Positions 45,851-57,768 of a stretch of DNA of 64,000 nucleotides are shown in pieces; within the stretch, counting starts at the first letter, position 1, and each line of letters opens with the position of its first letter. This stretch comes from Proteles cristata cristata. Lineage: Eukaryota > Chordata > Mammalia > Carnivora > Hyaenidae. The DNA is taken from the NCBI GenBank assembly GCA_017311185.1, contig JAESUZ010005543.1:1550001-1614000 (forward strand). Reading direction: 5' to 3'. Under the pieces are notes generated by a model. The model ran no database searches, was not told the DNA's origin, and was given only the letters and a program-made list of their open reading frames with translations. Made by a program: the position numbers and the translations under genes.

Positions 45851-48830
45851 TGCTCAGATCTATTCAGTCTCTAATTCCCAGGATTATTTGAACAAGGTAG
45901 TATTCCCAGTGGTGTTTCTTGTCCTGAGGCCATAATTGATATTCATTATCTACCTGTTCAAATATCCATTCTAGATTTATCTCACTTTCAGTCAGAATTT
46001 CAACTTGTCTTGGTTGCTTGTCTAGTGATATGATCCTTCAGACCCAGGGGGACTGAGTCTTTAAGTGAATTGTTTTATTGTATTATAGTTGTTTCGTTTG
46101 TCCATGGTTATTGGGGAGCACAGAATTGCCCAGATATGCCCCCATGAATCACTTGTTTTCCAGACATACTCCTTACTAACCCCCTATGGTACTGGCAATG
46201 CTAACTTCTCATGGTGGTCATGGTCAATACTTGCCTAATATGGTAACTCTCTTCTTTTTCTTTTGTCAGTTCTTTAATGTGAGAATCCCAACATAACAGT
46301 TATAGCTTTAAGTTCAGTGGAGCCCTTACTGCATTCCCTGGTGGAAGGACTTTTTTTTTTTCCTCTAGGAATTCTACTCTAATGTTAGAATAAGAATCAA
46401 AAATTCTGCAGGTGTCTTAGTGGGAGTATTGAATATAAGGGCTGATTATATTTCAACCCCTTGGTATGTGGACCTGTGTATTCTAATTATTGGGACACAA
46501 TATTAGCTTTTTGATTTTGGTTCAGCACATTAACTCATCCTGGAGGTAAGGACATTGACTCTACAGAATCTTGTCCCAAGCTGGCAATATAGGTGAGCCT
46601 CAAACAGGATATATAGCATGTTTCTACTGGATTTAATGTTCTGGGTGGCAAGGTTTGTAAAAAACTGGAGGATCCATTGTCATTTTGCCATTGTTATACC
46701 TCTTTCTGTCATTAAAAAAAAAAAAGCCCCTTACTCTCATTGACCACTCTGTAGCAGACAGTGTGAATGACTGACGGTACAGGTTGAAGCATTTGGGGAA
46801 GGAAAGACAGATCCATATACCAGAATAGATGTTGGATTTGGTAAGGATTTGTCACTTACCCTCCAAGATATTAAAGGTTAGATGTAGTTGAAGTGCCAAA
46901 AAGTGGAGAGCTGTTCTCCTTGAGGGATAATGCCAGATTGAAGGCATAGTGTCATTTTTGCTGCTTGTAAGTTAATTGTTTAGCAGCAGCAGTGGTCTGA
47001 TCAGCCTTGGTGAAAGAGAACCCATGCTGTTGAGTCCCTGGTTAGCCTCCTCACCTTTGTTTATGGTTCATTTCTCCAGCACTGGGTGGCTGAGGAAAAA
47101 TCCTGGCATTCCTGGGACATGTAATTCTGCCTGTTTGAATGTTCCATCCTTCCTTTGCAGTATGCATCCTTATGGGCCTTATTGTGAAATGAGAACATCT
47201 GGGCACAGAGTTAATGACCAAGTGTACTGCTTGCAACTTTGCACGAGGAGGATTTCCTTTCACTGTTGTTATTTGAGCCATCCCTGAATGAGAGTGTAGT
47301 ATAGCAGCATTCAATCTGTGGTCAGTGTCAATCCCAGTCCATCCATCAACCAGGTCTAGGAATTTTCCTTCTTGGTCAGTTCTAGGGCACTTCTCCAAAA
47401 GGACCAAGTATATATCTGAGTTAGCTGGAAGGGTACTTGGATATTTTTCTCTTAATTGCATTGTTTTCTGGATCTACTCAGGCATCATTCTGAATGTGTC
47501 ATTTCTATCAGGCACTTGTTTGCTGCCTGTTATGTTACATGATGGGCAGCTCCAATACACACTCACTTAGTATCTCCCACTAGGTCTTAAGTCTTCATTA
47601 AGACTCATTAATACAACAGAAGGTAATTTTCAAGGACTGGTAGTTCTGTGCCACAGAAAACATGGCCTTGTTGCAAAAATCCTTAGAGTTTATGCAGGGA
47701 CTCTTCTGTCATGGCTCATCAGAGATGCCACAAGATTCTTTTTTTTAATCTACCATGTGTGCTTCTAGTATGACTAGATTTCCCAGCTAATATGACCTGA
47801 GTATCAGGACAACTTGCACACATCTTAGACTCCTTGCTAGGGCTTCTGTTACTCTGGGAACAATTAAAAACTTTCAGCATTGTAATTAGCTTAATAAATT
47901 GTTCAAAGTAGAATTCTCAAAATTCCTACAAATATCAGAAAGGGCCACCAAGTGATGTGTTTCTTTTTTCATCATTAGGGGAGCAAAATGCAGCATACTG
48001 TTCTTAGCTTAAGCAGAGTGTCTCAGTATTCTCCTGACCCCTGGACACATATAAACTTCACAATAGAGTAGACCCCTGAATTATCATATTTATTTCCTAC
48101 CCTTTGACAATTCTGTCTTAGCAGATTACTTACTACTCTTGAGTTCTAGTTAGCAGTATTTTACATTGTAATAGACCAATATTGTTATTCTGCACAATGT
48201 CAAAATGATCAAATTCCCTGGGAAATAAGGCATTTCCTGAGGACAGAATGGGGGTAGTTAATAGTCTTGAGAAAAGAGTGAATGTGTACTGCTCTCTTTC
48301 CCAAGTAAAAGAGAACTCCTCTTTGTCTTCTGAACTGGTAGCAGTTGAAAAGAATGTATCCAGTAGATCAATAACCACATACAAAGTGCCAGAGACTATG
48401 TTGACATATTTCAGTAAAGAACTACTTCTAGCACAGAAGCAACTGTGAGTAAGGCTGCCATTTGATTAAGTTTATAACAGTCCATCTTCATTTGTTAAAA
48501 TCCATCTGCTTTTTCAGAGAAAAGAGGTGAATTGAAAAAAGATTAGATGGGAAGTAGCAGTAGTATTCAAAATTCCTCCTGGATTGAAATATTGCCTTTT
48601 CTTTGCCATCCCGACAGTCTTCAGGGCCAGGCTAAATTGCTTCCATTTATCTTTTCTCCTGTATGGATCTTACATCATAGGTCCGAGAACCAATGTGAAG
48701 ATATGCCAGCTGCTTCATACATCCAGTCAATTGTGCAATTAGAGACTGAAGAATTAACACCACAATCCATCGGTAGGAATTTGGAACCATTGTGATATGG
48801 GGTTGGGCCAAAATTATCTTTATTAACAGG
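45850..48830 (-). pseudogene. Ancient endogenous retrovirus pol remnant (reverse transcriptase, RNase H, integrase)
   Basis: Minus-strand translation gives pol motifs in the correct order despite many stops and frameshifts. Reverse transcriptase: a PVKKADGF block near 48500, VVIDLLDTFFS with the first catalytic Asp near 48350-48390, and FSFTWEREQYTFTLF near 48270-48310. The place where YxDD should lie (about 48160-48190) reads YNVK in the best frame. RNase H-like part: 47051-47461, with DGWTGIDTDHR..AAILHSHSGMA and RAKLQAVHLVINS. Integrase-like N-terminal/core part: GIIPQGEQLSTFWHFNYI near 46870-46925. The family cannot be named with certainty; it differs from the provirus at 7259-16037 and is much older. 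No LTRs were identified. The L1 at 48975 lies just upstream of it. Confidence 0.7.
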
Positions 48831-49184
48831 TCTTTATAAACCTTTCCACAAATCCAAGAACCCCTGATGGGGTTTTAGGTCCTCAAGTATCAGTGTATTA
48901 AAAAAAAACCAAACAGACAAAACAAAAAATTTTGAATACTATCATTTCCCCAGTGTAGAGTCATGAGTATCTTTTTTTTTTTTTTTTTACAAATAGTTTA
49001 TTGTCAAATTTGTTTCCACATAACACCCAGTGCTCATCCCCACAAGTGTCCTCCTCCATGCCCACCCCTTCTCCCCCCCACATCCACCAGTCCTCAGTTT
49101 TTGTCGGCATTCAAGAGTCTCTCATAGTTTGCCTCTCCCCCTTTCCCCACCATTTCCGCCCTTCTTCTCCCCCTTGGTCCTCTG

Positions 49185-52100
49185 TTAAGTTCCTCCTAAT
49201 CCTCCTATATGTGCACACATATGATATTTGTCTTTCTCTGCCTGACTTATTTCGCTCAGCATAACACCCTCAAGGTCCATCCATGTTGCTACACATGGCC
49301 AGATTTCATTGTTTCTCATTGCCATGTAGTATTCCATGGTATAGATAAACCACATCTTCTTGATCCATTCATCTGTTGATGGACACTTAGGCTCTTTCCA
49401 GGTTTTAGCTATTGTGGAGAGTGCTGCTATGAACATTGGGGTACATGTGCTCCTATGCATCAACATTTCTGTATCCCTTGGGTAAATTCCTAGCAGTGCT
49501 ATTGCTAGGTCCTAGAGGAGTTCTATTGTTAGTTTCCTTAGGAACCACCACACTGTTTTCCAGAGGGGCTGTACCAGTTTACATTCCCACCAACAGTGTA
49601 GGAGGGTGCGCGTTTCTCCACATCCTCGCCAGCATCTAGAGTTCTCTGATTGGCTCATTTTAGCCACTCTGACTGGCGTGAGGTGGTATCTCAGTGTGGT
49701 TTTGATTTGTATTTCCCTGATGAGGAGGGATGCTGAGCATCGTTTCATGTGTCTGTTGGCCATCTGGATGTCCTCTTTGGAGAAGTGTCTGTTCATATCT
49801 TCTGCCCATTTCTTCACTGGGTTGTTTGTTTTTCGGGTGTGTAGTTTGGTGAGTTCCTTGTAGATTCTGGATATCAACCCTTTATCTGATATGTCATTTG
49901 CAACTATCTTTTCCCATTCCGTTGGTTGCCTATTAATTTTCTGGGTTGTTTCCTTGGCTGTGCAGAAACTTTTAATCTTGATGAGGTCCCAACAATTTAT
50001 TTTTGCTCTTGATTCCCTTGCTTTTGGGGATGTGTCAAGTAAGAAGTTGCTGCGGTGGAGGTCAAGGAGGTTGTTTCCTGCTTTCTCCTCTAGGGTGTTG
50101 ATAGTTTTCTGTCTCACGTTCAGGTCCTTTATCCATTTTGAGTTTATTTTTGTGCATGGTGTGAGAAAATGATCTAGTTTCATTCTTCTGCATGTTGCTG
50201 TCCAGTTCTCCCAACACCATCTGTTAAAAAGGCTGTCTTTTTTCCATTGGATATTCTTTCCTGCTTTGTCAAAGATTAGTTGGCTGTATACTTTTGGGTC
50301 CACTTCTGAGTTCTCAATTCTGTTCCATTGGTCTCTGTGTCTGTTTTTGTGCCAATAGCATACTGTCTTGATGATGACAGCTTTGTAGTAGAGGCTAAAG
50401 TCTGGGATGGTGAACCCTCCCGTTTTGGTTTTATTTTTCAGGATTACTTTGGCTATTCAGGGTCTTTTGTGGTTCCATACAAATTTTTGGATAGCTTGTT
50501 CTAGTTTTGAGAAGTATGCTGGTGCAATTTTGATTGGAATTGCATTGAATGTGTAGAGTGCCTTAGGTAGTAATGACATTTTAACTATATTTATTCTTCC
50601 TATCCATGAGCATGGAATGTTTTTCCATTTCTTTGGGTCTTCTTCAATTTCCTTCATAAGTCTTCTATAGTTTTCATCATACAGATCACTTGTATCCTTG
50701 GTTAGGTTTATTCCGAGGTATTTTATGGTTTTTTGTGCAATTGTGAATGGGATCAGTTTCTTGATTTCTCTTTCTGTTGCTTCATTGTTGGTGTATAAAA
50801 ATGCAACCGATTTCTGTACGTTGATTTTGTACCCTGCAACTTGGCTGAATTCTTGGATCAGTTCTAGTAGGCTTCTGGTGGAGTCTGTCGGGTTTTCTAT
50901 GTAGAGTATCATGTCATCTGCGAAGAGTGAAAGTTTGACTTCCTCTTTGCCAATTCTGATGCCTTTGATTTCCTTTTGGTGTCTGATGGCTGATGCTAGG
51001 ACTTCCAGCACTATGTTAAACAGCAGTGGTGAGAGTGGGCATCCCTGTCGTGTTCCTGATCTCAGGGGGAAAGCTCTGAGTTTTTCCCCGTTGAGGATGA
51101 TGTTCGCTGAAGGCTTCTCATAGATGGCTTTGATGATGTTTAAGTAGGTTCCTTCTATCCCAACTTTCTCGAGAGTCTTTATTCAGAAGGGATGCTGTAT
51201 TTTGTCAAATGCTTTTTCTGCATCTATTGACAGGATCATATGGTTTTTATCTTTTCTTTTATTGATATGATATATCACATTGATTGATTTGCGAATATTG
51301 AACCAGCCCTGTAACCCAGGAATGAATCCCACTTGATCTTGGTGGATGATTCTTTTTATATGCTGCTGGATTCGATTTGCAAGGATCTTGTGGAGAATTT
51401 TTGCATCCGTATTCATCAAGGATATTGGCCTGTAGTTCTCTTTTTTTGCTGGATCTCTGTCTGGCTTGGGAATCAGTGTGATGCTGGCTTCATAAAATGA
51501 GTCCGGGAGTTTTCCTTCGCTTTCTATTTTTTGGAATAGTTTGAGAAGAATTGGGATTAATTCTGTTTTAAATGTCTAGTAGAATTCCCCAGGGAAGCCA
51601 TCAGGTCCAGGGCTCTTATTTGTTGGGAGATTTTTGATCACTGATTCGATTTCTTCACTTGTTATGGGTCTGTTCAGGTTTTCTATTTCTTCCCGTGTGA
51701 AGTTTGGTAGTGAGTGTGTGTTTAGGAATGTGTCCATTTCTTCTAAGTTGTCCAATTTGTTGGCATGTAATTTTTCATAGTATTCCCTGATAATTGCTTG
51801 TATTTCTGAGGGGTTAGTTGTAATAAGTCCATTTTCATTCATAATTTTGTCTATTTGGGTGCTCTCTCTTTTCTTTTGGATAAGTCTGGCTAGAGGTTTG
51901 TCAATTTTGTTTACTTTTTCAAAAAACCAACTCTTGGTTTCATTGATCTGTTCAATTGTTTCTTTGGTCTCTATGTTGTTTATTTCTGCTCTAATTTTTA
52001 CTATTTCTCTTCTTCTACTGGGTTTAGGGCGTTCTTGTTGCTCTGCCTCTAGTTCCTTTAGGTGAGCTGTTAGATTTTGGACTTGCGCTTTTTCTAATCT

Positions 52101-53050
52101 CTTGAAATAGGCCTGGAGAGCAATGTACTTTCCTCTTAGGACTGCCTTTGTCGCATCCCATAGATTTTGAATTATTGTGTTTTCATTTTCATTTGTTTCC
52201 ATATATTTTTTAATTTCATCTCTAATTGCCTGATTGGCCCATTCATTCCTTAGAAGGGTGTTCTTTGACCTCCATGTTTTTGGAAGTTTTCCAGACTTCT
52301 TCCTGTAATTGATTTCAAGTTTCAAAGCATTGTGATCTGACAGTGTGTATGGTATGATCTCTATTCTTTTATATTTATTGAGGGCTGCTTTATGTCCCAG
52401 TATGTGATCTATCTTGGAGAATGTGCCATGCGCACTTGAGAAGAAAGAAAATTCCCTGGCCTCAGGATGTAAAGTTCTAAATATATCCGTCAGGTCCATC
52501 TGGTCCAATGTATCTTTCAAGTCCATTATTTCTTTAGTGATTATCTGTATGGTTGACCTATCCATTGTTGTAAGCGGAGTATTAAAGTCCCCTGCTATTA
52601 GCACATTCTTATCTAGAAGCTTGTTTCTGTTTGTGATTAATTGTTTTAGATATTTAGGTGCTCCCATATTCGGTGCATAGACATTTATGATTGTTAGTTC
52701 TTCCTGATGGATGGACCCTGTAATTATTATGTAGTGCCCTTCTTCATCTCTCGTGATTGTCTTTAATTTAAAGTCCAGTTTGTCTGATATAAGTATCACT
52801 ACTCCGGCTTTCTTTTGATTTCCTGTAGCATGATATATATTTCTCCATCCCCTTACTTTTAATCTGAAGGTATCTTCCCGTCTAAAATGAGTTTCTTGTA
52901 GACAGCATATAGATGGATTTTGTTTTTTAATCCATTCTGCTACCCTATGTCTTTTGATTGGAGCATTCAGCCCATTTACATTCAGTGTTATTATTGAAAT
53001 ATGTGGGTTTAGAGTCTTTGTATCTTTGTAGGGTTCATGTTTGTGGTGGT
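49185..53050 (-). pseudogene. L1 ORF2 (endonuclease-reverse transcriptase), four nonsense codons
   Basis: ORF2p nicks target DNA and reverse-transcribes L1 RNA in place. One single reading frame covers about 1,280 codons with no frameshift. N-terminal AP-type endonuclease: ITLNVNGLN near 53000, QETHF near 52900, INVYAPN, GDFNTPL and SDHNALKL further on. Reverse transcriptase: a Z-type region, [14 protein letters not shown] text near 51420, [10 protein letters not shown] near 51190, then [12 protein letters not shown] and the active-site FADD at about 50913-50924, intact. The Cys-rich C-terminal part lies in 49185-50303. Stops: TAG 51576-51578, TGA 51183-51185, TGA 50457-50459 and TAG 49512-49514. 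No in-frame ATG is obvious just after ORF1; the frame is open back into the ORF1 end. Confidence 0.95.
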
Positions 53051-53975
53051 GTCTCTGGAATCTTTGTTCCTTGCAACCTTTCCTTCAGAGCATCCCCTCA
53101 GGATTTCTTGTAGGGCTGGCTTCGTGGTGACAAATTCTTTCAATTTCTGTTTGTTTGGAAAGGTTTTTATCTCTCCTTCTATTTTGAATGACAGGCTTGC
53201 TGGATAGAGGATTCTTGGCTGCATATTTTTACTGTTCATCACATTGAAGATCTCCTGCCATTCCTTTCTGGCCTGCCACGTTTCAGTAGATAGGTCTGTC
53301 ACCACTCTGATGGGTTTCCCTTTGTATGTGAGGGCCCTTTTCTCCCTAGCTGCTTTCAAAATTCTCTCTTTGTTCTTGTATTTTGCCATTTTTACGATGA
53401 TATGTCGTGCAGAAGATCGATTCAAGTTACGTTTGAGGGGAGTCCTCTGAGCCTCTTGTATTTCCACATTGACTTCCTTCCCCAGGTCGGGAAGTTCTCT
53501 GCTATAATTTGTTCCAGGACTCCTTCAGCACCTTTCCCTCTCTCTTCCTCTTCTGGGATTCCTATGATACGGATATTGTTGCGTTTGACTGTGTCGCTGA
53601 GCTCTCGAATTCTTCTTTCCTGTTCCTGGATCAGTTTGTCTCTTTTTTGTCAGCTTCTTGTTTTTCTATAATGGTGTCTTCTAAATCACTTATTCTCCTT
53701 TCTGCCTCTTCAATCCGTGCATTGGAGGCCTCTAATTTATTATGGATCTCATTTATCGCATTTTTTAATTCTTCATGCCTATTTTTATTTTCCATTCTGT
53801 CTGTAGCCATAGTTTCTTTGATGTCCCCTATGTTTTTTTCAAGCCCTGCTATTAATTTTACCATTATTATTCTAAAATCTTGTTCACTTATGCTGCTGAT
53901 ATCTGTTTTGAGCAGTTCATTAGCTGTCATTTCTTCTTGGAATTTCTTTGGAGGAGAGCTCTTTCGTTTCGTCAT
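53009..53975 (-). pseudogene. L1 ORF1 (RNA-binding protein), two frameshifts
   Basis: ORF1p is a trimeric nucleic-acid-binding chaperone that packages L1 RNA. Start codon at 53973-53975 (MTKRKSSPPKK), then a charged heptad-rich region (NIGDIKETMATDRMENKNR, further to RIEEAERRISDLEDTI) that predicts the coiled coil, then the RRM and C-terminal domain (KNKERILKAAREKRALTYKG, IRVVTDLSTETWQARKEW) ending at 53009. A one-base shift lies near the T-run at 53644-53649 and a second near 53487-53490, so three frames are needed to read the whole protein of about 322 codons, a normal ORF1 length. Confidence 0.93.
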
Positions 53976-55913
53976 TTTAGTTAGCTTTCCGGCTCTTGTT
54001 GGTTTTGAAGACCTGTTATGTTCTCTGTGTCTATGAGCGCTGCTATATCCAAGAAGACTCTTTGACTTTCCAGGGCCTATCCTTTCAGAGATTGTTTTTT
54101 GAATGGTATCCCTCGGTCACTCTTGTTGGGACCTTAGTTATTTTATTTTCCTATTCGTAGTGATATTTGGGACTCTTCACCTTGTGTACTCTAGCTTGTT
54201 TCTTGAGGTAGCCTTGGAAAAGAAAACAGACAGACAAACACACAGGGAGCAGGAGTACACAAACGCACAGGCTGATTCAACTAACATGCAAAGCGAGAGG
54301 GAAAACGAAAAAGTTAATAGAAAAGACGGAGGAGGGAGGGCGAATAATAGGGAGCATAAAATACATAAAAGGGTCAAAAAGGGGAAAAGAAAAGGAAAAA
54401 AGAAGAAAACCGATGGACAAAGAACGGTTTAAAGCATATACCTGGATTTCCCAGCTACAGTTAAATAGCCGTGTGTATGCAGTGCTGGTTGAAGAGCATA
54501 GAGAAAAAGAGAGAAGGCAGGGCGAGACAAGGCAGATTTGGAAATAGAATGAACAGGCAGAAGGGATAAGAAGCTTTTTCAAAGAGGTAAAGGGTAGAAT
54601 ATGGTTGGATAGGTGAGAGAAGGATGCTGGAATTATCCAGAGAAACTATATAGTCTAATTACTCCTGAGAGAAATAGCTGAAAAGTCGGTAGGTGTAGAA
54701 TTTACATTTACAGAATGGACTTGTTGTGATTGTTTAAGCAAGCTGGCGACCAGAGTTAATCAGGTCAGTGTTTTGGGGAAAAAAGCGAGAAAAGAGAAAG
54801 AAGAAGAAAAAAAGAGAAAAGAAAGGGGAAAAAAAAGAAGGAAAAAAAAAAGTAAAAAAAACAAAAAAGGGAAAAAAAAAAGGGAAGGAGGGCACCTCTC
54901 AGGGAGGGATGGGCGTGGCGTGATCCATTTCCTCAGGCGGGGGTTCTGCCTTGGCGATTGTGGGGAGGAGAGTGACAGTGCTCCAGTCCCTTCTTGAACC
55001 TCGTGCTGCAGCTCGCTTTTTTTTTGGCGTGTCAACTCCCCGTTCTGGGGACGCAGCCGAAGTTGGTTGCACTCTTCAACCCAGGCCAGTTCCAATCTCC
55101 AAATCCCAGTCCGCCCTCCCCGCTGAAGTTGCCTTAGACACAGCTTCCCAGACAACCCCCTTGGGTTATTCCAGGCTCCCTGCTGAGCTCTGGGGGCGGA
55201 GTCAGGATCGCTGCTTTCTTCTCTGGGTCGGGCTGGTGCGCATGCGCGGGGGCTTGCCTGCCGGGTCCGCGTAGCCCGAGCCCGCTGGAGTGAGGAAAAC
55301 CGGGTCTCTCTATGGCTCGTCACCCGAAACACGAACTCACAGGCAAATTTCCCAGTTTTTAGCTTTTTGCCTTCCCTCTCGAGTTCCAGCCAGCCAGGAG
55401 CGCGGACGCCCGGTGTCTGCGCGTCTCTTTCAGGGGTCCCAGCAGCCCTGGAGCTACAATGGCGGCAGGCGCGCCCGCGCCGCTTTAAAACCCAACCTCC
55501 AGGAGCGGCACAAAGAAGCAGTTTGTGTGCTCAGCCTCCCCCAGGACCAGTTGTCGCAAGGGGACCTGGTGTGCAGGTATTTGGCAAGTACGGTCTTTCT
55601 ATGCACCGAGCGGAGTTTTTTCCCCCCCGAGCGGAGGTTTTTCTCTTTTGGACTCTCTCCTTTTCCTCTCTCACTCCCCGTAGAGGGTAGAGGGCGATCG
55701 CCTCCCACCCTGGAGTCTCCGATCCCGGCCCGATTTTATCTTCCCCGGTTCGCACTCACGTTAGAAGTCTTTCTCAGTGGATTCTGCGTCCTTTTTCTCC
55801 CAGTCTCTCAGGTTTTGTAAGGTTTCCAATGGCTACAGATCTTTTCTGTGTGATGTATGGGTGCGAGTGCAGGTACGGAGCTCCTTACTTCTCTGCCATT
55901 TTGCCCCCCCTCC
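53976..55913 (-). promoter_or_regulatory. L1 5' UTR with internal promoter
   Basis: About 1.94 kb upstream of ORF1. The part at roughly 54890-55760 is G+C- and CpG-rich in an otherwise A+T-rich window, as expected of an L1 internal Pol II promoter. The very 5' end on the minus strand carries GCAAAATGGC at about 55895-55904, a YY1-type site that in human L1 fixes the transcription start. A purine-rich block lies at 54780-54890. Confidence 0.85.
54780..54890. repeat. Polypurine/polypyrimidine tract in the L1 5' UTR
   Basis: Plus strand is almost only A and G for about 110 bases (runs of GAAAAAAAGAG and GGGAAAAAAAAAG). Such tracts can form triplex DNA. Part of the L1 5' UTR. Confidence 0.85.
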
Positions 55914-55930
55914 GAGTCATGAGTATCTTT

Positions 55931-56014
55931 AGGGAGTTATTAAAGGAATGTTTATCATTTCATCATAGATACTTTTGGAAACCTTTTCTCAATGGACTCT
56001 AACTTCCTCTGTGT
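55931..56014. other. Short host segment between L1 and MaLR LTR
   Basis: Continuation of the sequence interrupted by L1. Nothing recognised. Confidence 0.4.
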
Positions 56015-56405
56015 TTTGGGCTGAGTTGTGTTCTTTCTAAATTGATAAAGAAAAGTCCTACCCCTAGAACCTCTGAATGTGACTCTGTTTGGAGATAGTA
56101 TCTTTAAAAAGATAATTACATTAAAATGAGGTCAGTAAGGTGGGCCCTAATTAGATATGACTAGTGTTCTTATAAGAAGAGGAAATTTAGACAAAAGCAG
56201 ACACAGAGGGAATATCAGTAAAGACAAAGGATGGAGATGGACATCTATAAAGCATGGAGAGAGGCCTCAGAGGAAACCAGTTCTGCCAACACCTGGGTCT
56301 CAGCTATCTCGCCTCCAGATTGTGAGAAAGTAAGTTTTTGTTGTTTAAGTCCCTCAGCCTGTAAGCCTTGTTGTGGCAGTCCTAGCAAAATAAAAATGCA
56401 GTCTT
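56015..56405 (+). repeat. MaLR (MLT1-like) LTR
   Basis: CTCTGAATGTGACTCTGTTTGGAGATAG, AGGTGGGCCCTAATTAGATATGACTAGTG, TTATAAGAAGAGGAAATTTAGAC, GAGAGGCCTCAGAGGAAACCAG and the end ATTGTGAGAAAGTAAGTTTTTGTTGTTTAAG follow the fixed order of MLT1-type LTRs. No internal region adjoins it; a solitary LTR. Confidence 0.8.
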
Positions 56406-57750
56406 GTATTATGGACTGACTTAGCTTTGGAAGTTCGGTAAGGGATTGCGATTTGGCCATATAGCAATTCATCTCATCCTTCTTATTTCCAGACCTTAAT
56501 TGTATTGTTTTTAGGTTCATAGGGAAAAGTAACCACATAGTCAGATATGCATCTATATTGCCTCTTGAAGTACATAATCTATTAGCAAATGATTACCACT
56601 AATTTGTGTGGATTAAGGTACTTTGCCACTCTGGTTCTACTCTAACATTTAAGTGCTGCACCTGCCCTCAGCTGTTTTGGAAATCTATAATTCCTATTGA
56701 TATTAGTAAGCCAGGTAGGAAGTGTCCCCTATTGTCATTCTCTATCTGCAGAAGTCCTATCCCCTGAGCTTTCCAAAGATGCCAGTGCCTCTCTCACCAG
56801 TATATTTCTTGTTATCTTTATGAATGTTTGTCCTCTGGGTCCTCTTGGGGGACAGAATCAGGTGGTGGATTTTTCAATCTCTTATAGTAAATTCACTTAA
56901 ATACTTTTATTTCCTTAAGTATTTTGATCCCTTTCTCAATACCATTCCAAGGAAATTTTATAATCTCTATCTCATTTAAAGACCAAGCTTTCAAGAGTCA
57001 TCCTTGTGGTGTGTTAGGACCAAATCCAGTTGTCCTTACTAGCATACTGAGCTCTGAGTCACAGGTTTCCAAACCAATAAACTATCCTCTATTCAACCTT
57101 ATATTTTGCTTTAGCTTCCACTGATCAATGCCCAGTGGAGCAACCTCAAGACCACTCACTCACACATATATTCCTCTGGTTTCTTCTTATACATATTAGC
57201 AGTCCCTGTAATTCTTTCAAAGTATAAGCAATTGCAATTTCCCTGTTTGGGTTTTGCTGAGACCTTGTTATTTGGACTAAAAGCAATGAAGAATTGTTTG
57301 ATGTAGTTAAGCTGATGGTAAGCCAACTTGAGCTTGGCATTTCTTTTTTCAAAACTTCCAAAGCAACCAGTTAAAGACACCTAAATCCAATGTGTAAAAG
57401 TGCATCTTGTAAAATGTTGTTTTCATAGCCCTGGGTACCAACACTTGAACTTTCCATCTGTACACCATTCCAGCCCACTTAAGTTGAGATTCCTACTAAT
57501 TGTGATGCTCTTTGATGCCAGGGTCCTACTACACATACCTGCACCTGTCTGACTGAACTTGATCCAGCTTCCAAAACCTGTTTTGAAGATCTGTTAGGTT
57601 ACTCAATTCATGTAACAAGTTTCTTAGCATGTTAAGCAGAGCCCTGAGACAAAGGATTACATGCAGATAATAGGAGTGAGAGATGGGAGAATAAAACTGG
57701 GAAGGAGGGAACACTAAAATAAAGATGCATTATTAAGTTGGCAATCAGTA
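56406..57750. other. Anonymous non-coding sequence
   Basis: No recognised family. Minus frames at 57146-57380 have no identifiable domain. It might include further retroviral remnant, but no motif supports that. Confidence 0.4.
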
Positions 57751-57768
57751 TAAGAAATTGCAGGTTGA

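Larger units (their letters stand above)
48975..55913 (-). mobile_element. Full-length L1 retrotransposon, defective
   Basis: 6.9 kb non-LTR retrotransposon: 5' UTR at the right (53976-55913), ORF1 (53009-53975), ORF2 (49185 to about 53050), 3' UTR and a tail of about 17 T at 48972-48988 on the plus strand. A perfect 17 bp duplication GAGTCATGAGTATCTTT lies at 48958-48974 and 55914-55930. The complete 5' end and the undamaged duplication show a full-length insertion that is not very old, yet the coding frames carry several disabling changes. Shorter ends of the same lineage lie at 11425-11709 and 26240-27360. Confidence 0.97.

Noticed and set aside
47051..47461. A 136-codon minus-strand open frame as a possible host gene
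   Set aside because: Its RNase H-like text and position between reverse transcriptase and integrase motifs show that it is provirus pol.
53509..54036. A 175-codon plus-strand open frame
   Set aside because: It is the complement of L1 ORF1, a shadow of the real minus-strand frame.
55290..55820. A 176-codon plus-strand open frame with a CpG-rich start
   Set aside because: It is antisense to the L1 5' UTR; the long frame follows from G+C richness. L1 5' UTRs are not known to carry such a protein in this place.
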